Assembly (NCBI GenBank): GCA_000620185.1
Contig: KK211086.1
Coordinates: 1 to 64,000, forward strand
DNA: 64,000 bases
DNA from: Geodermatophilaceae bacterium URHB0062
GTDB lineage: Bacteria; Actinomycetota; Actinomycetes; Mycobacteriales; Geodermatophilaceae
Direction of reading: 5' to 3'
Shown in pieces: positions 46,699 to 58,184 of the stretch (its first letter is position 1; the number at the start of each line of letters is the position of its first letter). The notes beneath the pieces are model-generated. The model had not been told where the DNA came from. It saw only the letters and a list, made by a program, of their open reading frames with translations, and did no database searches. A program made the position numbers and the translations under genes.

Positions 46699-48114
46699 AT
46701 GGCGGACAACACGCGGGCGCAGCACGGGGCGGACAGCCCCGTCGTCGTCGTCGCCAACCGGCTCCCGGTCGACCAGGTCACCGACCCCGACGGCAGCGCG
46801 CGCTGGCAGCGCAGCCCGGGCGGTCTCGTCACCGCGCTGGAGCCGTTCGTGGCCGGCCGCGGCGGTGCCTGGGTGGGCTGGTCCGGCTCGGCGGGCGAGG
46901 CCCCGGAGCCCTTCGAGTCCGGCGGGATGTCGCTGATCCCCGTCGCCCTCAGTGAGGAGGAGGTCGATCGCTACTACGAGGGCATGTCGAACGCCTCGCT
47001 GTGGCCGCTCTACCACGACGTGGTGGAGAAGCCGGAGTACCACCGCACCTGGTGGGACACGTACGTGCAGGTCAACAAGCGCTTCGCCGAGCGCGCGGCC
47101 GCGGTCGCCGCCGAGGGTGCGATCGTCTGGGTGCACGACTACCAGCTGCAGCTGGTCCCGGCCCTGCTCCGCCAGCGCCGCCCGGACCTCACGATCGGGT
47201 TCTTCCTGCACATCCCGTTCCCGCCGTACGAGCTGTTCACCCAGCTGCCCTGGCGGTCGGCCGTCGTGGAGGGGCTGCTCGGTGCCGACCTCGTCGGCTT
47301 CCAGCGGCCTGCTGCCGCGGCCAACTTCATCCAGCTCGCCCGTCGGCTGCACGACCTGCCGGCCAAGGGGCAGCAGATCGAGTACGAGAAGCGCACGGTC
47401 GTCGCGAAGGCGTTCCCGATCTCCATCGACGTCGCGGCCTTCGACGAGCTGGCCCGGTCGCCTGAGGTCCTCGCCCGCGCGGCCGAGATCCGCAAGGAAC
47501 TCGGCAATCCGAGCAAGATCATCCTGGGCGTCGACCGGCTCGACTACACCAAGGGCATCAGCGTCCGGCTGAACGCCTTCGAGGAACTGCTGGAGGACGG
47601 CGTCCTCGAGGCTCCCGACACCGTCCTGGTGCAGGTGGCGACGCCGAGCCGCGAGCGGGTCGAGCACTACGTGCACATGCGCGAGACGATCGAGCAGCAG
47701 GTGGGCCACATCAACGGCACCTACGGCTCCATCGCGGGCACCGCGGTGCACTACTTCAACCAGTCGATGCCCCGCGAGGAGCTCGCCGCGCTGTACCGGG
47801 TGGCCGACGTCATGCTCGTGACCCCGTATCGCGACGGGATGAACCTGGTCGCCAAGGAGTACGTGGCCGCGCGGGGCGACCTCCGGGGTGCCCTCGTGCT
47901 GTCGGAGTTCGCCGGCGCCGCCGCCGAGCTCAAGCAGGCGTTCCTGGTCAATCCGCACGACATCGCGGGCGTGAAGAGCCAGGTGGTGCGGGCGTTGCGT
48001 GTGGAGCCGGGCGAGGCCGCGCGCCGCATGCGCGCCATGCGCCGGCACCTGTTCAAGAACGACCTCGAGCACTGGGCCGGCTCCTTCTTCGACGCTCTGC
48101 GGGCTCAGGCGTGA
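46699..48114 (+). CDS. otsA: Trehalose-6-phosphate synthase
   Basis: A 471-residue GT20 enzyme making trehalose 6-phosphate from UDP/ADP-glucose and glucose 6-phosphate. Conserved motifs are [13 protein letters not shown] at the N-terminus, [34 protein letters not shown] (nucleotide-sugar binding) and [19 protein letters not shown]. The ATG at 46699 opens exactly at the domain. Overlap of 4 nt with otsB gives a compact synthase-phosphatase pair. Together with asnO-ngg, the region encodes two osmolyte pathways. Confidence 0.96.
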   Translation: MADNTRAQHGADSPVVVVANRLPVDQVTDPDGSARWQRSPGGLVTALEPFVAGRGGAWVGWSGSAGEAPEPFESGGMSLIPVALSEEEVDRYYEGMSNASLWPLYHDVVEKPEYHRTWWDTYVQVNKRFAERAAAVAAEGAIVWVHDYQLQLVPALLRQRRPDLTIGFFLHIPFPPYELFTQLPWRSAVVEGLLGADLVGFQRPAAAANFIQLARRLHDLPAKGQQIEYEKRTVVAKAFPISIDVAAFDELARSPEVLARAAEIRKELGNPSKIILGVDRLDYTKGISVRLNAFEELLEDGVLEAPDTVLVQVATPSRERVEHYVHMRETIEQQVGHINGTYGSIAGTAVHYFNQSMPREELAALYRVADVMLVTPYRDGMNLVAKEYVAARGDLRGALVLSEFAGAAAELKQAFLVNPHDIAGVKSQVVRALRVEPGEAARRMRAMRRHLFKNDLEHWAGSFFDALRAQA

Positions 48115-48857
48115 CCGGCCTGCCCGCGGAGCTCGACGCGGCCCTCGTCGACCTGGCCGGTCGCCGTCCGTTGCTGGTCGCCAGCGACTACGACGGCGTC
48201 CTGGCCCGGCTGCGCGACGATCCGTCCGCGGCCGTGCCGGAGCCCGGCGTCGCCGAGGTGCTGGCCCGGCTGGCCGCCGCCGACGGCGTCACCGTGGCTC
48301 TCGTGAGCGGGCGGGGCGTGGCCGACCTGCGGACGACGAGCGGATTCTCCGGCGGCCCCTATCGCTGGGTCGGCAGTCACGGCGCCGAGTTCGACGGCCC
48401 GCTGAGCGACGAGCTCGCCGCACGGAGGGACCAGCTGGCCGAGCGGCTGGTCCCCCTCGTCGAGGGCACACCGGGCGCCCGGCTCGAGGTCAAGCCGGCG
48501 AGTGTGGCCGTGCACGTCCGGCAGGTCCCGGACCGGTCCGCGGCTGCTGCGGTGCTCGAGCGCGCCGAGACCATGGGCGATTCGTCACTGACGATGAAGC
48601 CCGGCAAGGACGTGCTGGAGATGGCGATGACCGACGCCGACAAGGGCACCGCCCTGCGCCGGCTGCGCAGTGAGCTCGGAGCCGCATCGACGATCTACCT
48701 CGGCGACGACGTCACCGACGAGGACGGGTTCCGGGCTCTCGGTGCCGACGACGTGACGGTCAAGATCGGCGCGGGCACGACGGACGCGCGCTACCGGGTC
48801 GACGACACCGCCGGCGCGCTCGCCGTCCTGGAGCGTCTGGCCGACCTGCTGGCCTGA
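48111..48857 (+). CDS. otsB: Trehalose-6-phosphate phosphatase
   Basis: A 248-residue HAD-family phosphatase releasing trehalose. HAD motif I is SDYDGVLA with both catalytic Asp residues, motif II is VALVSGR, motif III is a Lys in the KGTALRRL region, and motif IV is [12 protein letters not shown]. The GTG start overlaps the otsA stop. It ends the operon. Confidence 0.95.
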   Translation: MTGLPAELDAALVDLAGRRPLLVASDYDGVLARLRDDPSAAVPEPGVAEVLARLAAADGVTVALVSGRGVADLRTTSGFSGGPYRWVGSHGAEFDGPLSDELAARRDQLAERLVPLVEGTPGARLEVKPASVAVHVRQVPDRSAAAAVLERAETMGDSSLTMKPGKDVLEMAMTDADKGTALRRLRSELGAASTIYLGDDVTDEDGFRALGADDVTVKIGAGTTDARYRVDDTAGALAVLERLADLLA

Positions 48858-49160
48858 TTCCGGCGTGTCGGCTTCCGCGTCCGATGACCGGCTTCCGGCG
48901 GTCGGGTCGGCATCCTCCGGATGTCGACGGTCGGCGTCGTCCGTCCGGCCCACCTGGGCCGGCGCGAATGGCCGGCGGCCGGCGTGTTCGCCGGATGACC
49001 ATTCAGTGTCGACAAATCATCTGTCCCGCGCGGCTCACTGTTCTTACGCGTAACAATTGTCGCGACCTTGAGGTGTCAATCGCTGCAACCGGTTGTGGAG
49101 TGAGCACACTTTCGCTGTCACCCCATTCAGTGAAGCAGCACACACCCAGGACGGTTTCCC
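48858..49160. other. Promoter region before the chemoreceptor array
   Basis: 303 bp without a supported gene. It contains a TCGACAA start (49009) like that of the shared chemoreceptor element, but a divergent remainder, two small palindromes (TTACGCGTAA at 49044 and ACAATTGT at 49053) and the direct repeat CCATTCAGTG (48999, 49123). It is notably AT-richer than its flanks. Confidence 0.5.
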
Positions 49161-50792
49161 GTGAGCGCAACACCCCCTTCCCTCCCTGTGCCGCGGAGAG
49201 CCGGCTGGTTCGCCGACCGCCCCGTTCTGATGAAGATCGGGACGTCCGTGGTGGTCCTCGCCGCGGTGGCGGTCTCCGTCGGCGCGACCGCCGTCGCGAA
49301 GATCGACTCGGTCTCCGACAACGCCGACAGCATCTACGCGCAGAACCTGCAGGCCATCGCGGCACTCGGCCAGGTGCAGCACACCCTGAGCGAGACCAAG
49401 ATCGACGTCGCGCAGTACGTGCTCAACGCCGACCGGCCGGAGAAGCAGGCCGAGCGCGTGGACATGGTTGCCGCTGACGACGTGCTCCTGAACAAGCAGT
49501 GGGCCGCCTACACCGCTGTCGCCCAGTCCGGTGCCGCGTCGAAGAAGCAGCAGGACCTCTTCACGACGGCGCTCGGTCAGTTCCGCAACCTGCGCGACAC
49601 GTCGGAGATGCCGGCGGCCAAGAGCGGCAACCTGGCGGTCTACCACGACGTGCACTCGGCGGTCGCCGACCAGACCGACGCCGCCGCCGCGGCGCTGGAC
49701 GAGCTCTCGACGATCGAGGACAAGGCCGCGTCCCAGAGCCTCGCGGCCGCCCACGACCAGAAGAGCTCGGCCACCCGCCAGCTCGTCATCCTGCTCGCCG
49801 TCGGCCTCCTGGTCGGCCTGACCCTGGCGTTCGTCGTCGCTCGCATGATCACCGGACCGCTGGCCCGGATGCGCTCGGCGCTCGAGCGCCTGGCCGAGGG
49901 CGATCTCACTGCCACCTCGGGCATCCGGCAGCGGGACGAGGTCGGGCAGATGGCCACGGCGCTGGAAGCCGCGCAGGAAAGTCTCCGCGACCTCATGGCC
50001 GCGGTCGTCGGCTCGGCGGACGCCGTTGCCGCGTCGTCGGAGGAGCTGTCGGCGTCCTCGGCGCAGATCTCGGCGTCGGCGCAGGAGACCTCGGCGCAGT
50101 CCGGTGTCGTCTCGTCGGCCGCCGAGGAGGTGTCACGCAACGTGCAGACCGTCGCCGCGGGTGCCGAACAGATGGGCGCGTCGATCCGGGAGATCGCCAG
50201 CAACGCCGCTGAGGCCAGCCAGGTGGCGGCGCGTGCGGTCACCGCTGCCGAGACCACGACCGCGACGGTCGCCAAGCTGGGCGAGAGCTCGGCGGAGATC
50301 GGCAACGTCGTCAAGGTGATCACCTCGATCGCGGAGCAGACGAACCTGCTGGCCCTGAACGCCACCATCGAGGCCGCCCGCGCCGGTGAGGCCGGCAAGG
50401 GCTTCGCGGTGGTCGCCAACGAGGTGAAGGAGCTGGCGCAGGAGACGGCGAAGGCGACGGAGGACATCGCCCGCCGGGTGCTCGCGATCCAGGGCGACAC
50501 GACCGCCGCGGTCACCGCGATCGAGGAGATCTCGAGCATCGTCGCCCAGATCTCCGACCGGCAGACCACCATCGCCAGCGCCGTGGAGGAGCAGACCGCC
50601 ACCACCAACGAGATGAGCCGCTCGGTGCAGGAGGCGGCCAGTGGCACCACGGAGATCGCCACGAACATCACCGGCGTCTCCACCGCGGCCGACTCCACCA
50701 CCCAGGCCCTCGGTCAGACCCGCGTCGCGGTCGACGAGCTCTCCCGCATGGCCAGCGACCTGCGCACCACCGTCGGGAGGTTCACCTACTGA
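49161..50792 (+). CDS. Methyl-accepting chemotaxis protein 1 of array
   Basis: A 543-residue receptor. The cytosolic N-terminus contains [13 protein letters not shown], then TM1 (about 28-50), a helical 4HB-like sensor to about 205, TM2 (about 207-230), HAMP and the signalling hairpin with [19 protein letters not shown]. It ends GRFTY. GTG 49161 follows AGGACGG. It relays ligand signals to CheA through CheW. The signalling half is almost identical at the DNA level to those of the next four receptors, while the sensor is different. A hairpin with a T tract follows. Confidence 0.95.
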   Translation: MSATPPSLPVPRRAGWFADRPVLMKIGTSVVVLAAVAVSVGATAVAKIDSVSDNADSIYAQNLQAIAALGQVQHTLSETKIDVAQYVLNADRPEKQAERVDMVAADDVLLNKQWAAYTAVAQSGAASKKQQDLFTTALGQFRNLRDTSEMPAAKSGNLAVYHDVHSAVADQTDAAAAALDELSTIEDKAASQSLAAAHDQKSSATRQLVILLAVGLLVGLTLAFVVARMITGPLARMRSALERLAEGDLTATSGIRQRDEVGQMATALEAAQESLRDLMAAVVGSADAVAASSEELSASSAQISASAQETSAQSGVVSSAAEEVSRNVQTVAAGAEQMGASIREIASNAAEASQVAARAVTAAETTTATVAKLGESSAEIGNVVKVITSIAEQTNLLALNATIEAARAGEAGKGFAVVANEVKELAQETAKATEDIARRVLAIQGDTTAAVTAIEEISSIVAQISDRQTTIASAVEEQTATTNEMSRSVQEAASGTTEIATNITGVSTAADSTTQALGQTRVAVDELSRMASDLRTTVGRFTY

Positions 50793-50813
50793 GAATGGTG
50801 CCCTGAGCCCGGA

Positions 50814-50859
50814 ACGGGGTGGTGACCGGATTGCCGGTCGCCACCCCGTCGCCATTTTT
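50814..50859 (+). terminator. Intrinsic terminator with T tract after receptor 1
   Basis: A 16-bp stem (50814-50829 with 50834-50849, one G-T pair) is followed by CGCCATTTTT. It is the only clearly T-tailed hairpin noted in the window. Confidence 0.88.
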
Positions 50860-50880
50860 CTGACGCCTGGGAACGCCAAG

Positions 50881-50933
50881 TCGACAATGTCGGGACGGTC
50901 ACCGGACTATCTGCGGGGAAGCATTCGACACGC
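50881..50933 (+). promoter_or_regulatory. Shared chemoreceptor upstream element, copy A
   Basis: TCGACAAT-N6-ACGGTCACCG-GACTATCT, then about 17 nt and CGACACGC. It ends 114 nt before receptor 2. Copies B and C keep the same internal spacing. Confidence 0.6.
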
Positions 50934-51047
50934 TGGCTGGAAATGCAGTCGGAACGGAGATCGCACCTAATGTCCGTTCTGCAACGCGTGTGACACCTGA
51001 TGCCCCAGGTGTGCACATGAGCCTTCCCGATTCCCCGGAGTTCCGAG

Positions 51048-52664
51048 ATGCCTGCCCCCGCCACACCCCCGGTCCGCCGTCGCCGGGGCCGCTGGTTCAC
51101 CGACCGGCCCATCGCCGTCAAGATCCTCACTACGATCGCGTTCAGTGCGTCGGTCGGCGTCGTTCTCTGCGTGGTCGCGGTCGGCCGGATCAACGCCCTC
51201 GATGCCAGCCAGCAGGACCTGTACGAGGGGCACCTGGTCGCCCTCTCGGACCTGGACGCCATCCAGGCCACCTACGAGGAGGTCCGTCAGGGCTACACGT
51301 CCTACTTTCTCGCCGACCCGGCCACGCGGACGACGCTCAAGTCGAAGCTGAGCGCGGGCCAGGCCGATCTCGCCAAGCAGGTCGAGGCCTACAAGAAGAT
51401 CACGGAGAATCCCGACGACTTCGCCACCCTCGTCGCGGCCCTCGACGAGTATCTGCAGGTGAGCGACACGCAACTGGTCGTGGCGCTCGACAAGGGCGAC
51501 ATGGCCGCCGCCGGCGCGGTCGCCGCCGGGCCTCTGGTCCAGGGGCAGGACGCGGTGACCAAGGACTTCACCGGCCTGCGCGAGCAGATCCGGGTGGAGG
51601 GGGATGCCGTGGTCGCCGAGGGAACCCGCGAGGCGGCGAACGCGAACACCCTGCTGTGGACCATCCTCGCCGTCAGCTGCGCCATCGGCGTCGGGCTGGT
51701 CCTGTTCGTGGTGCGGCTCATCGTGCGCACGGTCCGGGCCGTGCAGGTGTCGGTCGACGCGCTCGCCGCTGGTGATCTGACCGTCACCCCGGACGTGGAC
51801 TGCAAGGACGAGCTCGGACGCATGGCCGCGTCACTGGCGCAGGCCCAGACCAACCTCCGCGAGGTGCTCTCCTCGGTCGTCGACTCCGCGGATGCGGTGG
51901 CCGCGTCGTCGGAGGAGCTGTCGGCGTCGTCGGCGCAGATCTCGGCGTCGGCGCAGGAGACCTCGGCGCAGTCCGGTGTGGTCTCGTCGGCGGCGGAGGA
52001 GGTCTCCCGCAACGTGCAGACCGTTGCGACGGGTGCCGAGCAGATGGGTGCCTCGATCCGCGAGATCGCCGCGAACGCCGCAGAGGCGTCGGACGTCGCG
52101 GCGAAGGCCGTCACGGCGGCGGAGACGACGACGGCGACGGTGGCCAAGCTCGGTGATTCCTCGGCCGAGATCGGCAACGTCGTCAAGGTCATCACGTCGA
52201 TCGCGGAGCAGACGAACCTGCTGGCCCTGAACGCCACGATCGAGGCCGCCCGCGCCGGTGAGGCGGGCAAGGGCTTCGCCGTGGTCGCCAACGAGGTGAA
52301 GGAGCTGGCGCAGGAGACGGCCAAGGCCACCGAGGACATCGCCAAGCGGGTGCTGGCGATCCAGGGCGACACCACCGCCGCGGTGAGCGCGATCGAGGAG
52401 ATCTCCAGCATCGTCGCGCAGATCTCCGACCGGCAGACGACCATCGCGTCGGCGGTGGAGGAGCAGACGGCCACCACGAACGAGATGTCCCGGTCGGTGC
52501 AGGAAGCGGCGAGTGGCACCACGGAGATCGCCATCAACATCACCGGCGTCTCGACGGCCGCGGACTCCACCACGCAGGCGCTGACCCAGACCCGCACCGC
52601 CGTCGACGAGCTGTCCCGGATGGCCGCCGACCTGCGCGGCCGGGTCGCTGGCTTCACCTACTGA
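51048..52664 (+). CDS. Methyl-accepting chemotaxis protein 2 of array
   Basis: A 538-residue receptor beginning with a short Pro/Arg-rich tail and [14 protein letters not shown], then TM1 (about 25-48), a 4HB-type sensor to about 205, TM2, HAMP and the conserved signalling domain. It ends AGFTY rather than GRFTY, with RGRV replacing RTTV, the only deviation at the tail among the five tandem copies. The ATG follows GGAG weakly. The next receptor starts 30 nt after its stop with no terminator, so receptors 2 and 3 are one transcript. Confidence 0.95.
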   Translation: MPAPATPPVRRRRGRWFTDRPIAVKILTTIAFSASVGVVLCVVAVGRINALDASQQDLYEGHLVALSDLDAIQATYEEVRQGYTSYFLADPATRTTLKSKLSAGQADLAKQVEAYKKITENPDDFATLVAALDEYLQVSDTQLVVALDKGDMAAAGAVAAGPLVQGQDAVTKDFTGLREQIRVEGDAVVAEGTREAANANTLLWTILAVSCAIGVGLVLFVVRLIVRTVRAVQVSVDALAAGDLTVTPDVDCKDELGRMAASLAQAQTNLREVLSSVVDSADAVAASSEELSASSAQISASAQETSAQSGVVSSAAEEVSRNVQTVATGAEQMGASIREIAANAAEASDVAAKAVTAAETTTATVAKLGDSSAEIGNVVKVITSIAEQTNLLALNATIEAARAGEAGKGFAVVANEVKELAQETAKATEDIAKRVLAIQGDTTAAVSAIEEISSIVAQISDRQTTIASAVEEQTATTNEMSRSVQEAASGTTEIAINITGVSTAADSTTQALTQTRTAVDELSRMAADLRGRVAGFTY

Positions 52665-52694
52665 TCCGTCGTTCGTTCTTTCCTAGGAGCACCT

Positions 52695-54317
52695 GTGACC
52701 TCGCACCGCCTCTCCAACGTCCGCGTCGGGCGCCGGCTCGGACTCGCCTTCGGGGCGGTGGGCACCCTGGTCCTCGTGAGTGCCGGGGCCGGTCTCTCCG
52801 CCGTCGGAGAGCAGCGGGATCTGGCCGAGCAGGTCAAGGCCGTCGAGGGCGTCGTCCAAGACGCCGAGACCGCGCGCTTCCAGATCGCCGACGTCACGGG
52901 GTGGCAGGGGCTGGTCGTCTCGGACGCCGCGATCTACGGCCCGAAGGTCGCGCTCGCCGACGATGCCTACAACCGCTCCGGGATGCTCGAGAGCAAGGCT
53001 GGCATCTACGAGTGGCTGGAGAAGGTCGACACGAGCGCCATGAGCGCCGCCGAGAAGGCGACGTTCGACAAGTTGAAGCCGGCCTGGGACGACTACTTCC
53101 GGTGGGACGACAAGGTCGTCGAGTGGCTCTCGGCCGGCACCGCCGCGAGCAACGTGACGGCGATGAACAGCATCAACGGCGGTGACGCGGGCGCCGGTTA
53201 CGGCATCATCATCGGGCTGGCCGACGACATCCAGGCGTCGGCCCGCGACCGCGCTTCGGAACTGCGCAAGGAGCAGGACGACGCCCAGCACACGGCCACG
53301 GTGACTGTGAGCGTGGTGGGTGCGCTCGCCGTCGTCCTGGCCGCACTGCTGTCGCTCGTCGCAAGCCGGTCCGTCGTCCGCCCGCTGCGCCGGGTGAAAG
53401 CGTCGCTGGACGCCGCCGCCCAGGGCGACCTCACGGTCGCTTCCGGCGTCACGCAGCGGGACGAGGTCGGCGAGATGGCCGCGTCGCTGGAGGCCATGCA
53501 GAGCAGCCTGCGTGAGGTGCTGTCGTCGGTGGTGGAGTCGGCGGATGCGGTGGCGGCGTCGTCGGAGGAGCTGTCGGCGTCCTCGGCCCAGATCTCGGCG
53601 TCGGCGCAGGAGACCTCGGCGCAGTCGGGTGTGGTGTCGTCGGCCGCCGAGGAGGTCTCCCGCAACGTGCAGACGGTGGCCGCGGGTGCCGAGCAGATGG
53701 GTGCCTCGATCCGGGAGATCGCGTCCAACGCCGCGGAGGCGTCGGAGGTCGCGGCCCGTGCGGTGACCGCCGCCGAGACGACCACCGCCACGGTGGCCAA
53801 GCTCGGTGACTCGTCGGCCGAGATCGGCAACGTCGTCAAGGTCATCACCAGCATCGCCGAGCAGACCAACCTGCTGGCGCTCAACGCCACCATCGAGGCC
53901 GCCCGCGCGGGGGAGGCGGGCAAGGGGTTCGCCGTGGTGGCCAACGAGGTGAAGGAGCTGGCGCAGGAGACGGCGAAGGCCACGGAGGACATCGCGAAGC
54001 GGGTGCTGGCGATCCAGGGCGACACGACGGCCGCGGTGAGCGCGATCGAGGAGATCTCGAGCATCGTCGCCCAGATCTCCGACCGGCAGACCACGATCGC
54101 GTCGGCGGTGGAGGAGCAGACCGCCACGACCAGCGAGATGTCCCGTTCCGTGCAGGAGGCCGCTGGCGGCACCACGGAGATCGCCACCAACATCACCGGC
54201 GTCTCCAGTGCCGCGGACTCCACGACGCAGGCGCTGACCCAGACCCGGACCGCGGTCGACGAGCTGTCGCGAATGGCCGCGGACCTGCGGACCACCGTCG
54301 GGCGGTTCACCTACTGA
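52695..54317 (+). CDS. Methyl-accepting chemotaxis protein 3 of array
   Basis: A 540-residue receptor. Its sensor (about 38-200) carries DVTGWQ and [10 protein letters not shown] and is homologous to that of receptor 5, not to the 4HB sensors of receptors 1, 2 and 4. TM1 is at about 15-37 and TM2 near 203-225. HAMP and the shared signalling domain follow, ending GRFTY. The N-terminus lacks the WFxDRP motif. GTG 52695 follows AGGAG. It is co-transcribed with receptor 2. Confidence 0.95.
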   Translation: MTSHRLSNVRVGRRLGLAFGAVGTLVLVSAGAGLSAVGEQRDLAEQVKAVEGVVQDAETARFQIADVTGWQGLVVSDAAIYGPKVALADDAYNRSGMLESKAGIYEWLEKVDTSAMSAAEKATFDKLKPAWDDYFRWDDKVVEWLSAGTAASNVTAMNSINGGDAGAGYGIIIGLADDIQASARDRASELRKEQDDAQHTATVTVSVVGALAVVLAALLSLVASRSVVRPLRRVKASLDAAAQGDLTVASGVTQRDEVGEMAASLEAMQSSLREVLSSVVESADAVAASSEELSASSAQISASAQETSAQSGVVSSAAEEVSRNVQTVAAGAEQMGASIREIASNAAEASEVAARAVTAAETTTATVAKLGDSSAEIGNVVKVITSIAEQTNLLALNATIEAARAGEAGKGFAVVANEVKELAQETAKATEDIAKRVLAIQGDTTAAVSAIEEISSIVAQISDRQTTIASAVEEQTATTSEMSRSVQEAAGGTTEIATNITGVSSAADSTTQALTQTRTAVDELSRMAADLRTTVGRFTY

Positions 54318-54340
54318 CAGTGACCGACTGAACCACGCAC

Positions 54341-54385
54341 CGACGAAGGGGTGGCGGCCGCACTGCGGTCGCCACCCCTTCGTCG
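54341..54385 (+). terminator. Terminator hairpin after receptor 3
   Basis: A 22-bp complementary pair of segments (54341-54362 with 54364-54385, one mismatch) forms a very strong stem 24 nt after the stop. Confidence 0.85.
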
Positions 54386-54407
54386 TCGTACCGGGAATGG
54401 TGCCGAG

Positions 54408-54460
54408 TCGACAATCGCGAAACGGTCACCGCACTTTCTGACCGGTGATGCGCGACACGC
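54408..54460 (+). promoter_or_regulatory. Shared chemoreceptor upstream element, copy B
   Basis: TCGACAAT-N6-ACGGTCACCG-CACTTTCT, then 17 nt and CGACACGC, 86 nt before receptor 4. It differs from copy A at few positions outside the N6 and the 3' spacer. Confidence 0.62.
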
Positions 54461-54546
54461 CTCAGGATCGGATCCGTGCGGTACTGAATCGGCCTAATTT
54501 GCAGCACCACGTCGCATTGAAACGATCCGCCCGAAAGCAGGAGAAC

Positions 54547-56142
54547 ATGAGCACCGCCTCCCCCACCCGCCGTCGCGGCCGCTGGGTCGCCGACCGTCCC
54601 CTGTCGGTGAAGCTCGGCGCCGTCGTCGGCCTGATGGCGCTGGTCGCCGTCCTCACCGCCGTCCTGGCCGTGAACGGCGTGCAGTCGCTGCGCGACGGGG
54701 AGGCCAAGCTCTACCAGGAGAACGTCGAGCCGCTGGTGGCGCTCGGTGCGATCCAGCGCAGCTTCCAGGGCGACCGGGTCCGCATCGTGTCCTACAACGT
54801 CGCCGACGCCGAGACCCGTGCCGCGCTGCGCAAGGACCTCGCGGAGCGGCAGACCACCCTGCAGGGCCTGCTGAAGGAGTACGACGGCTCGCAGGCCGAC
54901 GACGCGGCGTGGACGACCTTCACCCAGGGCATCGCGGCGTACTACCAGTCGGCGGACAAGGCGCTCGCCGCGATCGACGGCGGCTCCTCGGCCTACTACG
55001 GGTTCAACGAGGAGAAGCCGCTGGCCAGCGCGGTCATGGACCCGTACGCGGCGGAGAGCGACGCCCAGGCGGTCGCGGCGGTCGCCGAGGCGACCGACGG
55101 GAAGAACCTCGCCGGCGACGTGGCGCTGCAGATCATCGTCGCGGTCGTGGTGGGTGTCCTCGTGGCGGCGGCCCTGGCGTTCGTGGTCGTCCGGCTCATC
55201 CTCGGCACGGTGCGCTCGGTGCAGGGCTCGGTCGACGCGATGGCCGAGGGGGACCTGACGGTGCGCCCGGTGATCCGTTCGGCCGACGAGCTGGGGCAGA
55301 TGGCCGCCGCGCTCGCCGGAGCGCAGGACAGCCTCCGGGGCGTGCTGTCGTCCGTCGCCGAGTCGGCGGACGCGGTGGCGGCGTCGTCGGAGGAGCTGTC
55401 GGCATCCTCGGCGCAGATCTCGTCGTCGGCGCAGGAGACCTCGGCCCAGTCGGGTGTCGTCTCGTCGGCCGCCGAGGAGGTCTCCCGCAACGTGCAGACC
55501 GTCGCCGCCGGGGCCGACCAGATGGGTGCCTCGATCCGGGAGATCGCCTCGAACGCCGCGGAGGCGAGCGAGGTCGCCACGAAGGCGGTGGACGCCGCGG
55601 CCACCACGACCGCGACCGTCGCCAAGCTGGGCGAGAGCTCGGCGGAGATCGGCAACGTCGTGAAGGTCATCACGAGCATCGCCGAGCAGACCAACCTGCT
55701 GGCCCTGAACGCCACCATCGAGGCCGCGCGCGCCGGTGAGGCCGGCAAGGGCTTCGCCGTGGTCGCCAACGAGGTGAAGGAGCTGGCGCAGGAGACGGCG
55801 AAGGCCACCGAGGACATCGCCCGCCGCGTCCTCGCGATCCAGGGCGACACCGGCGCCGCCGTGACCGCGATCGAGGAGATCTCGAGCATCGTCGCCCAGA
55901 TCTCCGACCGGCAGACCACCATCGCCAGCGCCGTGGAGGAGCAGACCGCCACCACGAACGAGATGAGCCGCTCGGTGCAGGAGGCGGCCAGCGGCACCAC
56001 GGAGATCGCCACCAACATCACCGGCGTCTCCACCGCCGCCGACTCCACCACCCAGGCCCTGGGCCAGACCCGCACCGCCGTCGACGAGCTGTCGCGGATG
56101 GCCGCCGACCTGCGCACCACCGTCGGGCGGTTCACCTACTGA
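54547..56142 (+). CDS. Methyl-accepting chemotaxis protein 4 of array
   Basis: A 531-residue receptor with [14 protein letters not shown] before TM1. The sensor contains [22 protein letters not shown] (in part) and is clearly paralogous to the sensor of the receptor at 61393. TM2 lies near 196-219; HAMP and the shared signalling half follow, ending GRFTY. The ATG at 54547 follows AGGAG with ideal spacing. It is an independent unit bounded by hairpins and preceded by the shared 53-bp element. Confidence 0.95.
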   Translation: MSTASPTRRRGRWVADRPLSVKLGAVVGLMALVAVLTAVLAVNGVQSLRDGEAKLYQENVEPLVALGAIQRSFQGDRVRIVSYNVADAETRAALRKDLAERQTTLQGLLKEYDGSQADDAAWTTFTQGIAAYYQSADKALAAIDGGSSAYYGFNEEKPLASAVMDPYAAESDAQAVAAVAEATDGKNLAGDVALQIIVAVVVGVLVAAALAFVVVRLILGTVRSVQGSVDAMAEGDLTVRPVIRSADELGQMAAALAGAQDSLRGVLSSVAESADAVAASSEELSASSAQISSSAQETSAQSGVVSSAAEEVSRNVQTVAAGADQMGASIREIASNAAEASEVATKAVDAAATTTATVAKLGESSAEIGNVVKVITSIAEQTNLLALNATIEAARAGEAGKGFAVVANEVKELAQETAKATEDIARRVLAIQGDTGAAVTAIEEISSIVAQISDRQTTIASAVEEQTATTNEMSRSVQEAASGTTEIATNITGVSTAADSTTQALGQTRTAVDELSRMAADLRTTVGRFTY

Positions 56143-56161
56143 CACACCGAACACCCGCGAA

Positions 56162-56200
56162 ACCGGGGGCGGCGCCGAGCATCTCGGCGCCGCCCCCGGT
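56162..56200 (+). terminator. Perfect 18-bp terminator hairpin after receptor 4
   Basis: ACCGGGGGCGGCGCCGAG pairs exactly with 56183-56200 around CAT, 19 nt after the stop. Confidence 0.87.
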
Positions 56201-56243
56201 CGCATGTACGGCCCCGAATGCGACCGCGATCGGAAATGACTTG

Positions 56244-56297
56244 TCGACTCCCGGAAAACGGTGAGCGGACTTTCTCGAAACGACCGGCGCGACACGG
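56244..56297 (+). promoter_or_regulatory. Shared chemoreceptor upstream element, copy C
   Basis: TCGACTCC-N6-ACGGTGAGCG-GACTTTCT, then 18 nt and CGACACGG, 104 nt before receptor 5. The most diverged of the three clear copies, but with spacing preserved. Confidence 0.58.
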
Positions 56298-56401
56298 GCG
56301 ACAGGACGAAACGAGTGATGACTGAACCGTCTTGAATTCGAGCCACAACCGCACCGCCCGCCCCATGGGAAATCCGCGCCCGATCAAAAGGAACGATTCG
56401 C

Positions 56402-58036
56402 ATGACTCGCACCACCACCCGCGCCAGGCGCCGTCGGACGCTCGGCGTCCGCGGCAAGATCCTCGCCGTGGGGGCGGCGGGGATGGCGGCGGCCATCGGT
56501 CTCGGCACCTTCGCCATGGGCCAGCTCTCCGACGCCGGCGACGCCCTGGCGCGCGTCACGTCGCTGGGTTCGGCACTCAGCCACGTGGAGACCATCAAGT
56601 ACTACGACGGCGACGTGACCGGCTGGCAGGTCGCCTACGCCTGGGACGCCCGCCGGCTGGGCCCCGTCGAGGCGGTGAAGCCCGACAGCGGCAACCGGGC
56701 CGGATTCCTCACCGACTCTGACGCTCTGCGCGCGGAGATGGCGGCCATGCCGACCGAGGTCCTGACGGCCGACGAGGCCGACGCCTTCGCGAAGATCCAG
56801 GCGAACTGGGACAAGTTCTTCACCATCGACGACAAGGCCGTGGCGCTCTACCAGCAGAACACGCCCGCCAGCACGGACGCCGCCGACGCGATCATCCTCG
56901 GCGACGGGTACGACGTGTACTACCAGGTCTTCGACCTCACCGAGAAGCTGCGGGCATCCCTGGAGTCCCGCGTCGCCGACGCCTCCGCGACGGCCGAGGA
57001 GGACCGGAGCCGGAGCAAGACGATCATGGCCGCCGTCATGGTCCTGGGCGCGATCCTGGTGTCCCTCATCGCGGTGGTCGTGGCGCGCCGCATCGTGCGG
57101 CCGCTCGCCGCGGTCACCGCCGTGGCGACGGCGATGGCCGACGGCGACCTGACCCGCTCCAGCGGCGTCACCCAGGACGACGAGGTCGGCGCGACCGCCG
57201 CCGCCCTCGACCGGGCTCAGCAGAGCCTCCGGGAGGTCCTCTCCTCGGTGGTGGAGTCGGCGGATGCGGTGGCCGCGTCGTCGGAGGAGCTGTCGGCGTC
57301 CTCGGCGCAGATCTCGGCGTCGGCGCAGGAGACCTCCGCGCAGTCGGGTGTCGTGTCCTCGGCCGCCGAGGAGGTCAGCCGGAACGTGCAGACCGTGGCC
57401 GCGGGTGCGGAGCAGATGGGTGCCTCGATCCGGGAGATCGCGAGCAACGCGGCGGAGGCCAGCGAGGTGGCTGCGAAGGCCGTCACGGCGGCGGAGACGA
57501 CGACGGCGACGGTGGCGAAGCTGGGCGACTCGTCGGCCGAGATCGGCAACGTCGTCAAGGTCATCACGAGCATCGCCGAGCAGACGAACCTGCTGGCGCT
57601 GAACGCGACGATCGAGGCCGCCCGGGCGGGTGAGGCCGGCAAGGGCTTCGCCGTCGTCGCCAACGAGGTCAAGGAGCTGGCGCAGGAGACGGCCAAGGCC
57701 ACCGAGGACATCGCGAAGCGCGTGCTCGCCATCCAGGGCGACACCACCGCTGCGGTGAGCGCCATCGAGGAGATCTCCAGCATCGTCGCGCAGATCTCCG
57801 ACCGGCAGACCACCATCGCCAGCGCGGTGGAGGAGCAGACCGCCACCACCAACGAGATGAGCCGCTCGGTGCAGGAAGCCGCCGGCGGCACCACCGAGAT
57901 CGCCACCAACATCACCGGCGTCTCGACCGCCGCGGACTCCACCACCCAGGCGCTGACCCAGACCCGCACCGCGGTCGACGAGCTCTCCCGGATGGCCGCC
58001 GACCTGCGCACCACAGTCGGCCGGTTCACCTACTAG
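56402..58036 (+). CDS. Methyl-accepting chemotaxis protein 5 of array
   Basis: A 544-residue receptor with a basic N-terminus, TM1 near 22-44, and a sensor of the DVTGWQ type ([15 protein letters not shown], then [10 protein letters not shown]), related to receptor 3. TM2 is near 208-230. HAMP and the shared signalling domain with [19 protein letters not shown] follow, ending GRFTY. The ATG at 56402 has AAAGGA upstream. cheA begins 148 nt downstream, after a hairpin. Confidence 0.95.
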   Translation: MTRTTTRARRRRTLGVRGKILAVGAAGMAAAIGLGTFAMGQLSDAGDALARVTSLGSALSHVETIKYYDGDVTGWQVAYAWDARRLGPVEAVKPDSGNRAGFLTDSDALRAEMAAMPTEVLTADEADAFAKIQANWDKFFTIDDKAVALYQQNTPASTDAADAIILGDGYDVYYQVFDLTEKLRASLESRVADASATAEEDRSRSKTIMAAVMVLGAILVSLIAVVVARRIVRPLAAVTAVATAMADGDLTRSSGVTQDDEVGATAAALDRAQQSLREVLSSVVESADAVAASSEELSASSAQISASAQETSAQSGVVSSAAEEVSRNVQTVAAGAEQMGASIREIASNAAEASEVAAKAVTAAETTTATVAKLGDSSAEIGNVVKVITSIAEQTNLLALNATIEAARAGEAGKGFAVVANEVKELAQETAKATEDIAKRVLAIQGDTTAAVSAIEEISSIVAQISDRQTTIASAVEEQTATTNEMSRSVQEAAGGTTEIATNITGVSTAADSTTQALTQTRTAVDELSRMAADLRTTVGRFTY

Positions 58037-58088
58037 AAGGACCCTGACCGGTTCGGCCCCGCGGGTGCCGATAACTGGAGGGACTGCT

Positions 58089-58123
58089 GTCGGCGGCGGG
58101 TTCACCTTGAATCCGCCGCCGAC
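58089..58123 (+). terminator. Hairpin between receptor 5 and cheA
   Basis: GTCGGCGGCGGGTTCA pairs with 58108-58123 around CCT, with one G-T pair. It may terminate receptor 5 or partly attenuate read-through into cheA. Confidence 0.7.
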
Positions 58124-58184
58124 CGGCCGATGACCCCAACCGGATGCGCCAGCCCGGTCGCAACGAGAAAGAAGGCAGCACACA

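Larger units (their letters stand above)
50031..58033 (+). repeat. Five near-identical copies of the receptor signalling module
   Basis: Segments of about 760 bp beginning at GCGTCGTCGGAGGAGCTG recur at about 50031, 51903, 53556, 55381 and 57275 and run to the end of each receptor. They encode nearly the same protein (only scattered differences such as ARRV/AKRV and SGTTE/GGTTE) and share long identical DNA runs, including synonymous positions. The upstream sensor halves are unrelated or only distantly related. This looks like tandem duplication kept uniform by gene conversion. Confidence 0.8.

Noticed and set aside
49161-58036. Regular repeats as a CRISPR array
   Set aside because: The repeats are about 760-bp coding modules of receptor genes, not short spacer-separated repeats; no cas genes are present.
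58067-58074. GCCGATAA before cheA (and GCCGATAG at 61332 before the last receptor) as sigma-28 -10 elements
   Set aside because: No TAAA-type -35 at the required distance upstream of either; the short match alone is not sufficient.
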